Shown here: one piece after another, positions 55,101 through 64,000 of the stretch | Layout: each line of letters begins with the position of its first letter | How positions within the stretch are numbered: the first letter of the stretch is position 1 | Assembly: GCA_037893225.1 (NCBI GenBank) | Contig: JAZGUH010000023.1 | Coordinates: forward strand, 446,501 to 510,500 | Direction of reading: 5' to 3' | Source: Hippasteria phrygiana | Lineage: Eukaryota > Echinodermata > Asteroidea > Valvatida > Goniasteridae | DNA: 64,000 bases | Notes under the pieces: generated by a model | The model's input: only the letters and a program-made list of their open reading frames with translations | What the model was told of the DNA's origin: nothing | Databases searched by the model: none | Made by a program: the position numbers and the translations under genes

Positions 55101-58072
55101 CAGAGGCCTGAGCAGAGCTCCACACACAACGTAATTGTAGGAGAAGACGCCGAGAAGCGCAAAGGCAATTCTCCAATCATACAGCGACACCAGGTATTGA
55201 ACTATCGGGGGGAGTACAATCATACCCAATGACCCCCCGGCAAGAGAAACGCCGTTGACAGTGGCGAAGTCGTCTGGGAAGTAATCCATTAGAGGTTTCA
55301 CACTGGAAACTTCTATTAAAGCTAGGCCAATACCTGAAAATAGACAAGCGAAATTGTTCCTGTAATTTGTAATAAGCCAGTTCGGTATTTCAACTGCGCA
55401 TGTGCACAATGACATTTTATCCCGAATGACCCGCGTGACCTAACGCGCGCGTGTGAACGCAAAAGGTGGTCGCACAACACACACGTGTTAAATTCAATCA
55501 GAATGGGCGTTCGCGTATTAGCATGGCGTGACATTACGTCAGCAATTTTATCCCGAATAACCTTTGACCTTTGAGATACCTTACTGGCTTATTGCATGGG
55601 CATAGAATACTACGAAACAGGGACAAAAAATAAGCACAGGCTGAAGCAAATACACCCAACCAAACCAAATTGAATCTTACATTAGCCCAATCAAACCAAC
55701 TTTTAACTTCAATCCAAAGCAAAGCAAGACAAATCATAAGCTATCCAAAATATTTCATACAAACTGCCAAAACACACCCTAATCTTAATTTACGTCTTTA
55801 AAATGGGCGGAAAAGGGCATTATTTTGGTTTGTCACGTATCGAAGCAAGATGTGATTTTTTAGAATTTGTGCGTGCTTTTTGGCGTCCATGGGTTTTGTT
55901 GAAATTCAGAAAGTACCATGTCCGTTTTTAAATGAAACAAAAAATCAGTATTGCCGTTTTCCTGGTGTTACAATTAACCTTAAATTTCCCTGGTGTTACA
56001 ATTACAAACTCACGAAACTTTCCTTGAAAAATTACAGAACATGCTCCACACCTTTTGCAACACCACACTGAACCGCAAGACTCACTGAATTGTGCAAGAA
56101 TTGTTTGTTTGCGATTAATACCTCATGTATATATTTGGTGGTTTTCCTTTAATTTAATATTCTTAAAATAATTGAATGTACATACTTAGCACAGCAAACC
56201 AAACTGTCAGTTGGGTTATCGAAGTTGCGAAAGAAGCAGCCACAGTTGAAGTTGCAGCCAGAATTCCTCCTGAGATTAGTATCTTCCTGGAGTCTAGAAT
56301 CTTCATCAGAGCACCGACGAAAGGACCTGAGGGTAGGAGAAGAAAAATGAAAAACAAATGGAAATTGCCCACACAAGGCTCTAAAGCCACTCTCAGTAAA
56401 ATGCTACAAACAGAGGTGGTGGGGTTTGCCACACATTGAGTTGCCAACCCTACCACACTCACAGTTTTCTTGGACCAGATCTAAATAAATTTCATAATTA
56501 ATATGATTAAGTTGTGATTCACTTGGGATTGCCTTGGAACTGACTTATGATTGACTTGTGACTGACTTAATTATGGCTGCATGGCTCGGGATTGACTTGT
56601 GATTCACTTGTGACTGATTCAGGATTGATTCGTGATAAACTTGATTTCAACTCTGCCTAAATGCATAATCCATAATGAGCTTTGTAACACCTGTGTAACC
56701 TTGGCGCCGAAACCGATTATCACGGATTGGAGTGGATTTACTCTTTGCACTACCGAGCATTGACTTAAAATTGATAATTTAAAAAAAGGAAATATAATAT
56801 TCTATGAGACGAAATATTTTGTGCCTGAGATGGCTTAAAGCACAATGTATATACCTGTATGGTATGCACTTAAATAATTGTCTTTTATATGAGAATACAT
56901 TCTTAATGTTATTGATGACGATTTTATGTAGATTTTATGTAGACGGGTCCCAATGTCATGCATGTTTCTTATTAAACGGTAAGCAGAAAACGTGATCTAA
57001 AATAGAAGAAAAAAAGGTTTCTTGCTTGAAGATTGTATACAACATTTGCTTTTGCTGTAATTTTCGGGAAATGAATAGATTTGGGGTGAGTATTTTACAG
57101 CACATTTTGTGTGCATAGATGCTGGGAAAACAAAGAGAAAAATGCCGTTCTTGTAGTCTGGTTCCCTGGTTACCTTGTAGTTTTAATTCCTTTGCAATAA
57201 GAGTCAAATATGAACGTCGTTGTTGTTTCTGAACGTTTATCTGACAACAAAAACTTATACTATTTTATGACTGCAGAAAGTAGGTTGTTAAAATTATGGT
57301 CCCAAAGTTTTAATAAATCTTAGCCCTCAACAAATCACATGAACGTTTATTTCATGCATTTACCCATTATGTATTTTGGAAAATGGGGAGAAACATAATA
57401 TTAATTTATTTACTATGCATGGATACCGGATACAATATAGACCCAAGACGTAATGACGTAATGGCTTTGTTTACATGTGCGCTTTCCTATTTGAGCCAGG
57501 TCAGGACACCAGACAATCGTCCCCACCTGGCTCCCATAGGAATGCGCACATGTAAACAAAGCGTGACGTCATTACGTCTTGGGTCTATTGTACGTTTCAG
57601 AGAAAATTCTTATAGAGGGTCCGTTTTCTTCTTTCTTTTTCCTTCTCATACTACGTAGCTGAGAGTGTGAGGAATAACAGTGAGTCTTATATGGTTAAGG
57701 ACTCCAGCTAAAAACAATAATCCTGCATTCATGCGGCCGAAAGTTTACATACACTTGGTAATTCTTTCTTCAATTGTAACCCAATCCTTCAAAAGGTATA
57801 CCATTTTTAAATTCTATTTCGAAGCTGCCCAACAACGACTGCTACAACCACTACTTACCAGTGCTTAACAGACCAAACCCAAAAGTGACGCTGCTCACGA
57901 ACCCAGCTGTCGCCGTGTTGATAGAAAAACTGTCCACAAAGTGAGGGATGAACACCCCGAGAGATTTGAAACTCCCCAAGGCAATGAACGTCCAGAAGAG
58001 ACGGGAGAATAAGATCATCCAGCGCCATGGGTGTGGCGTATTTGGCCCCACCTCCATTTGGACCGATGGCAT
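52105..58072 (-). CDS. SLC16-like MFS transporter, copy C
   Basis: Exons 57859-58072 (ATG), 56186-56326, 54467-55333 and 52105-52268 have the same lengths (214, 141, 867, 164 bp), phases and splice sites as copy B, giving 461 residues with no stop seen. Exon 3 is closest to copy D (LALIEVSS against LALIQVSS). Intron 3 carries a 1.6-kb TTAA-flanked transposon with a THAP gene remnant on the same strand, which could add splice or polyadenylation signals. TM1 is preceded by HPWRWM, again lacking the canonical family motif. Substrate unknown. Confidence 0.8.
52623..54234. mobile_element. TTAA-flanked DNA transposon with THAP remnant in unit C
   Basis: The element (52627-54230, 1604 bp) starts AGAGGAACTAAAACG and ends CGTTTTAGTTCCTCT, with TTAA on both sides. 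Units A, B and D have CTCTTACAC-type sequence where C has CTCT-TTAA-[element]-TTAA-TACAC, confirming insertion in C only. Internally it shares GCCTCCCCAAA and GACGTCACT landmarks with the unit A element. It carries a THAP coding remnant on the minus strand but no recognised catalytic domain. Confidence 0.8.
53565..53866 (-). pseudogene. THAP-domain gene remnant in unit C transposon
   Basis: From a true ATG (53866) the frame starts MPRSCVFGGCTRN and shows the C2CH THAP pattern: Cys5, Cys10, then Cys and His in ICAEHF. It stops at TAG 53666-53668. The continuation expected of THAP domains, FRLKDGAIPTL, follows in a different frame (about 53570-53665), so one small indel has broken it. This THAP is only distantly related to that at 7028-7371. 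Confidence 0.7.
55372..55592. mobile_element. ATAAGCCAGTTCGG MITE, unit C copy
   Basis: Intron-2 copy, same position as in A and B. Confidence 0.78.
56510..56650. repeat. GACTTGTGATT minisatellite, unit C
   Basis: Intron-1 array, imperfect units. Confidence 0.6.
57438..57587. mobile_element. Hairpin MITE with TGACGTCA, unit C
   Basis: Best-preserved copy: TAGACCCAAGACGTAATGACG at the left and the reverse complement at the right end, flanked by CAATA and TTGTA. Confidence 0.72.
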
Positions 58073-59735
58073 CGTTCAGAAAGCGTACTTAAATAAGCTC
58101 AACTTGCCTACAATCGGGAAATAAATCGGATAGCTCCAGCAAAATGTACGACACACAGCTTTCTGAGATATATCTGGTAAACAAAGTTGATTGGTGCACA
58201 GGCAGCAGTAAAGTCATGAGTAACATATGTTGCCTAAATTGGTAAAATCAATGAACATTCAGCCACCGACAGCAATTTCTGGAAACAAATCTGGCCTAAT
58301 TTACGACATGTGCTTAAACCGCTGCAGGAGATATTACTGAACGCGCATGTGACTAATATACATAAATAAATAAATATAATAAAACTAATAAAAACAGCAA
58401 TAAACAAAAACAAAACAAACCAGGAAGAGCACACATAAGCATAGTTTAACCATCTGTTTATTAACAGCATCGCATGTCAAAACTATCAAAGTATATACAC
58501 CAGTATATTTAGTTCCTACGTATTGCTTTACTATACGGTACTTCATTACCAGGGTAGTTCATCGGTTATCAGTGAACGTTTCTTCCTGCCGGGCCTAGAA
58601 TATTGGACATGCATTCAATAAACACTATTATTATATTTATTTGAATTCTTTCTGATAATAAAACCAGGGATTCCTTATAGCTCGAAACAAATCTCAATTT
58701 AGGGGAAATTTGAGCCCGAATTTGACCTTTTTCCGAATGTGAATTCTTTGCCTGGTGCAAGTTTCCCTTCATCTTACGACCTTTCTGCTTCAAGAGGAAT
58801 ATTAATTCCTACCTCTTGTACCTTTGATTTTTTTTTTAGCTCCGTAACGCGAGTGGCTTTTAGCCTTGTTCGGGACAAACTTGCATAAAAAAATCTGGCT
58901 CCCAGAATGCAACGTCTCCAGCGGACCTCCATCATGGCGTAATCAGTCTCTCTCTGCCGGTAGCAGTCTCACCCTTGGATATCCATCCACGCCACTGGTA
59001 GTACGTACATACAAGAAGTGTACATTAAAAAGAGCAAGGGTTCATTGGTGCTAATTCCAAACGTATCAGCAATCGTTTTGAGAAAATAATAATGGCCGTG
59101 CCCGAATCGGGTATTTCCTGGCTATGGCTTTTCTTTGAAATGAATTGTCGTTTGCGCTTACCTCCTAAAGAACTTATGATCTTTTTGTGAATTATTTTGT
59201 TGCCACCAGCAACAAAAAATTTAAGGCAATTTTGGAAAAATGAACCAAATTACCATGCATGCCAATAAAATTCAGATAATCGTTTTCCTCTATACAAACT
59301 GAAAGCATATAATACAAGTCTTTACAATATAAGTAAATCCTTCAACCAATTTAAGCCAAATTTGAAATGTATAAACCTTTCTAGAAATCTGCATTATTTA
59401 GAATACAAAAGAAACAGTGGTTGAGAATCAGCCAATCGGGAACCAGTTTGAAATCGACCAATTAGAGTTCAGCACATCATTGGTTGCCTGATTTCAAGCG
59501 ATCTCCTTTAAACTGATTGGTGTTTATTTTAAAGGGTGCTTCTTAAAAGCAAATTCTTAAATAAAATAGGTTTAACGTGTGCACAGCTGCAATCGCTAGT
59601 GTATAAGGGGCTGGGAGAATGCAACCCCTCACCCACCCCTACCCCATATCCCACTGGTCAAACGAAAAGGGTAAATGACATAACTACATTTCAAAACACC
59701 TCTAAATTCTAAATGCCAAATTTCCACCAGCTTCT

Positions 59736-62700
59736 TCATGAATGTCTAGAGTCCTGAGACTCCTGACAAGACGACGTATCTTGGCCATGTATTTCACAGC
59801 AAGACTCCAGACATCGGGTCAGAACCAAGATGGCGGCTGTGGTGAAAGCTAGTGCACCCATTTCCATGAAGACATATTCATACGCATTGGTTATGTCATG
59901 AACCAATCCTGTAAAAGAATGCAGTTCGTAACAATGATTCTATTTTTCACAGGGTCACTGACAGATCTAGAAGAAGAAACGGAAAGCTCAAATCATGTAA
60001 TATAAAAGAAAGAGAACCGAGGTTAGAGGTATGAGGTAAAAAAAGCAGCACTTTCCGATATAAACTGACGACAATATTCTAAAGAAAATGTGCAAGTTTC
60101 AATTACAGCTGCAGTGCGAGATATCTACTCTTTCAATTCTGAAGACTGAAATTCCCTCATGATCGCTTTGAAATTTGGGACCATTGAACCGTTATTTTAA
60201 TCGATTAGAGTGAATTTTCACTCCTAGGGTATTTAGAGAGTAAAGACCTACATGGCCTGCAGGTTTCTGCTTTGGTAGTCTCGGGGATAGCTGAATAGAT
60301 CGAGTCTCTTACACTTTAAAAACTGTGGTGTCAAATTACCACAGTGTGGTTGCAATATTGAATTATTTGTTCAGTACAGAAACCCCACGGAGAAAACAAT
60401 AGTATTATTTAAAAAAAAAATTGTGTCAAGAAAACTAAACACTTGTGCTTTGGCACTCTGGATGCTACAAATGAGGATATTTGACCACCTCAAGTCAGTC
60501 AAGTGATCTGAGTACACGCTTTTAGTGTAGAATCACTCACCGCCAAGGAATCCGCCCAGCAGCTGACCACCTCCGTGAGACAAGAAGAGCCAGCTGTAGG
60601 CTGAAGTCGACCTATCTCCGGTCACCTCTCTCATCATGACGAATGATAAAGGATACAAAGCTCCGATAGCTATCCCTGAAATCACGGCCAGCGCAGCCAG
60701 AGCTGTGTAGGACGACACAGCCAGTGGGTTCACACCGGAAGATGCAGCAAAGAGCAAGGATGACAAAGTCAAGAGAGTAGAGGTTTTGGTCAGACCTCGG
60801 TCTACCAAAGTCCCGTGGGTGAGACGCCCTACCAGGGCTCCAATACCGCCGTAAACTGCCAAGGCGGCCGACGCCGCTTCCCCGAAACCCAACTCAAGTC
60901 CTTGCGGAATAAGAAACAAATGCCACATGCTGTATACCGCGCCAATCAGTACGGCCACCGCTTGGTAGACGATGAAGATCGGCTCCGTCAAGAATTCAGT
61001 GTCAAAGCGGTCGCGGACGACTTCCAAGATTGTCAAGAAAACAGCCTTGAGTCTCCAATGACTTGCTTTTTCATTCGGCATGTCCTCAGAAGGCTTTCTG
61101 GGATCTGATGTGTATGTATGAGCCTCGGCATTGGCCTTGCTGGGCAACCGACTATAATTTGATTGCTCATGACGCAGAGGCCTGAGCAGAGCTCCACACA
61201 CAACGTAATTGTAGGAGAAGACGCCGAGAAGCGCAAAGGCAATTCTCCAACCATACAGCGATACCAGGTATTGAACTATCGGGGGGAGTACAATCATACC
61301 CAATGACCCCCCGGCAAGAGAAACGCCGTTGACAGTGGCGAAGTCGTCTGGGAAGTAATCCATTAGAGGTTTGACACTGGAAACTTGTATTAAAGCTAGG
61401 CCAATACCTGAAAATAGACAAGCGAAATTGTTCCTGTAATTTGTAATAAGCCAATTCGGTATTTCAACTGCGCATGTGCACAATGACATTTTATCCCGAA
61501 TGATCCGCGTGACCTAACGCGCGCGTGTGAACGCAAAAGGTGGTTGCACAACACACACGTGTTAAATTCAATCAGAATGGGCGTTCGCGTAACATGGCGT
61601 GACATTACGTCAGCAATTTTATCCCGATAATCTTTGACCTTTGAGATACCTTACTAGCTTATTGCATGGGCATAGAATACTACGAAACAGGGACAAAAAA
61701 TAAGCAGACTGAAGCAAATAAACCCAACAAAAACCAAATTAAATCTTACATTAGCCCAATCAAACTAACTTTTAACTCCAATCCAAAGCAAAGCAAGAGA
61801 AATCATAAGCTATCCAAAATATTCCATACAAACTGCCAAAACACACCCTTATCTTAATTTACGTCTTTAAAATGGGCGGAAAAGAGCATTGTTTTGGTTT
61901 GTCACGTATCGAACCAAGATGTGATTTTTTTCTATAATGTGTGCGTGCTTTTTGGCGTCCATGGGTTTTGTTGAAATTCAGAAAGTACCATGTCCGTTTT
62001 TAAATGAAACAAAAATCAGTATTGCCGTTTTCCTGGTGTTACAATTAACCTTAAATTTCCCTGGTGTTACAATTACAAACTCACGAAACTTTCCTTGAAA
62101 AATTACAGAACATGCTCCACACCTTTTACAACACCACACTGAACCGCAAGACTCACTGAACTGTGCAAGAATTGTTTGTTTGCGATTAATACCTCATGTA
62201 AATCTTTAGTGGTTTTTCCTTTAATTTAATATTCTTAAAATAATTGAATGTACATACTTAGCACAGCAAACCAAACTGTCAGTTGGGTTATCGAGGTTGC
62301 GAAAGAAGCAGCCACAGTTGAAGTTGCAGCCAGAATTCCTCCTGAGATTAGTATCTTCCTGGAGTCTAGAATCTTCATCAGAGCACCGACGAAAGGACCT
62401 GGGGATAGGAGAAAAAAAATATAAAAAAATGGAAATCGCCCATACAAGGCTATAAAGCCACTCTCAGTAAAATGCTACAAACAGAGGTGGTGGTGTTGGC
62501 CACACATTGAGTTGCCAATCCTACCACCCTCACAGTTTTCTGGGCCCAGATCTAAATAAATTTCATAATTAATATGATTAAGTTGTGATTCACTTGGGAT
62601 TGCCTTGGAACTGACTTATGGTTGACTTGTGACTGACTTAATTATGACTGCATGACTCGGGATTGACTTGTGATTCACTTGTGACTGATTCAGGATTGAT

Positions 62701-64000
62701 TAACTTGATTGATTAACTTGATTTCAACTCTGCCTAAATGCAAACATGCATAATGAGCTGTGTAACACCTGTGTAACCTTGGCGCCGAAACCGATTATCA
62801 CGGATTGGAGAGGCTTTACTCTTCGCACTACCGAGCACTGACTTGAATTTGATAATTAAAAAATGGCAATATAATATTCTATGAGACGAAATATGTTGTG
62901 CCTGATATGGCTTAAAGCACAATGTATATACCTGTATGGTATGCACTTAAATAATTGTCTTTTATATGAGAATACAATCTTAATGTTATTGATGACGATT
63001 TTATGTAGATTGATTTAAACAACGATGACCAATTGAAAATCAACACTGTAGTGACGGGTCCCAATGTCATGCATGTTGCTTATTAAACGGTAAGCAGAAA
63101 ACGTGATCTAAAATAGCAGAAAAAAATGTTTCTTGCTTGAAGATTGTATACAACATTTACTTTTGCTGTAATTTTCAGAAATGAATAGATTTGGGGTGAG
63201 TATTTTACAGCACATTTTTCGTGCATAGATGCTGGGAAAACAAAGAGAAAAATGCCGTTCTTGTAGTCTAGCTCCCTGGTTACCTTGTAGTTTTAATTCC
63301 TTTGCAATAAGAGTCAAATATGAACGTCGTAGTTGTTTCTGAACGTTTATCTGACAAACAAACTATTATTATTTTATGACTGCAGAAAGTAGGTTGTTAA
63401 AATTATGGTCCCAAAGTTTTAATAAATCTTAGCCCTCAACAAATCACATGAACGTTTGTTTCATGCATTAACCCATTATGTATTTTGGAAAATGGGGAGA
63501 AACATAATATTAATTTATTTACTATGCATGGATACCGGATGCAATATAGACCCAAGACGTAATGGCGTAATGACGTAATGGCTTTGTTTACATGTGCGCT
63601 TTCCTATTTGAGCCAGGTCAGGACACCAGACAATCGTCCCCACCTGGCTCCCATAGGAATGCGCACATGTAAACAAAGCGTGACGTCATTACGTCTTGGG
63701 TCTATTGTACGTTTCAGAGAAAATGATTATATATATATTCTTTTTTCTTCTCATACTACGTAGCTGAGAATGTGAAGAAAAACAATGAGTCTTATATGGT
63801 TGGGGACTCCAGATAAAAACAATAATCCTGCATTCATGCGGCCGAAAGTTTAGATACACTTGGTAACTGTTCCTTACCCAATCCTTACCATTTTGAGATT
63901 CTATTTCGAAGCTGCCCAACAACAACGACTGCTACAACCGCTACTTACCAGTGCTTAACAGACCAAACCCAAAAGTGACGCTGCTCACGAACCCAGCTGT
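59736..64000 (-). CDS. SLC16-like MFS transporter, copy D (5' end beyond window)
   Basis: Exon 4 at 59736-59908 is 173 bp, carrying a 9-bp in-frame duplication (GTCCTGAGACTCCTGA). Exon 3 is 60541-61407 (867 bp), exon 2 is 62258-62398 (141 bp). Exon 1 begins its 3' side at 63959 and runs off the window, so the ATG is not seen. All visible exons are open. It shares with copy C the replacement of a roughly 600-bp block in intron 1 by GGTTACCTTGTAG, marking C and D as sister copies. Confidence 0.8.
61446..61662. mobile_element. ATAAGCCAGTTCGG MITE, unit D copy
   Basis: Intron-2 copy; the terminal sequence is slightly decayed (ATAAGCCAATTCGG, TACTAGCTTAT). Confidence 0.75.
62575..62720. repeat. 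GACTTGTGATT minisatellite, unit D
   Basis: Intron-1 array, including a short duplication of GATTAACTT near 62697-62720. Confidence 0.6.
63547..63704. mobile_element. Hairpin MITE with TGACGTCA, unit D
   Basis: Same intron-1 element as in A-C, with an extra GTAATGGC step in the left arm. Confidence 0.7.

Larger units (their letters stand above)
49834..59137. repeat. Tandem segmental duplication, unit C
   Basis: About 9.3 kb including a 1.6-kb TTAA element. It ends with GGCTATGGCTT/TTCTTTG, sequence that in A belongs to the tail of the SLC46-like relic (33811-33855). Like D, it lacks the 29640-30240-equivalent block, replaced by GGTTACCTTGTAG. Confidence 0.85.
59138..64000. repeat. Tandem segmental duplication, unit D (partial)
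   Basis: It starts at a deletion junction near 59130-59140, where sequence from the end of unit C joins sequence matching A 25495. The profilin fragment and about 1.6 kb of 3' flank are therefore missing. It continues past the window end. Confidence 0.82.

Overview
This is animal nuclear DNA: genes are split by GT-AG introns, coding density is low, and there are many transposable elements of several classes. The best clue to the organism is a profilin whose C-terminal sequence resembles, from memory, echinoid profilins. I therefore suggest an echinoderm, or failing that another invertebrate deuterostome, with moderate confidence. No search was run.

Positions 1-22000 are mostly repeats. They hold foldback elements (1461-1836, 4106-5120), a degenerate Jockey-group LINE on the minus strand (6538-9540) with a THAP-encoding TTAA-flanked DNA transposon nested in its 3' UTR (6711-7673), small inverted-repeat elements, a non-autonomous Helitron (11898-13705), and a palindromic MITE with perfect 9-bp target duplications (21475-21620). 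The only cellular gene I can support here is an unrecognised single-pass membrane protein on the minus strand (15341-17004).

Positions 22050-23996 hold a profilin gene on the plus strand. Its first exon encodes a predicted signal peptide and a helical linker, spliced in frame to the profilin domain. An in-frame TAA cuts the domain 36 residues early, although the rest of the C-terminus is still present downstream.

From about 23840 to the window end there is a tandem segmental duplication of at least four units (A, B, C, D), about 8-10 kb each. Each unit carries a four-exon, minus-strand, 12-helix major facilitator transporter related to the SLC16 monocarboxylate transporters. The left edge of the unit lies inside the profilin coding sequence, so units B and C begin with a fragment of the profilin 3' end. 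Copy A is probably a pseudogene because of a 14-bp deletion in exon 2. B and C appear open throughout, and D runs off the end of the window. C and D share a large internal difference and are probably sister copies.

Between units A and B a 7.6-kb BEL/Pao LTR retrotransposon (34069-41688) has split a terminal exon of a second, different transporter gene, possibly SLC46-like. Its LTRs are nearly identical, so it is young, but its polyprotein is damaged. Two more TTAA-flanked, Kolobok-like elements have inserted into single units: in A (31560-33187, with a clean empty site in the other units) and in C (52623-54234, carrying a second THAP domain).
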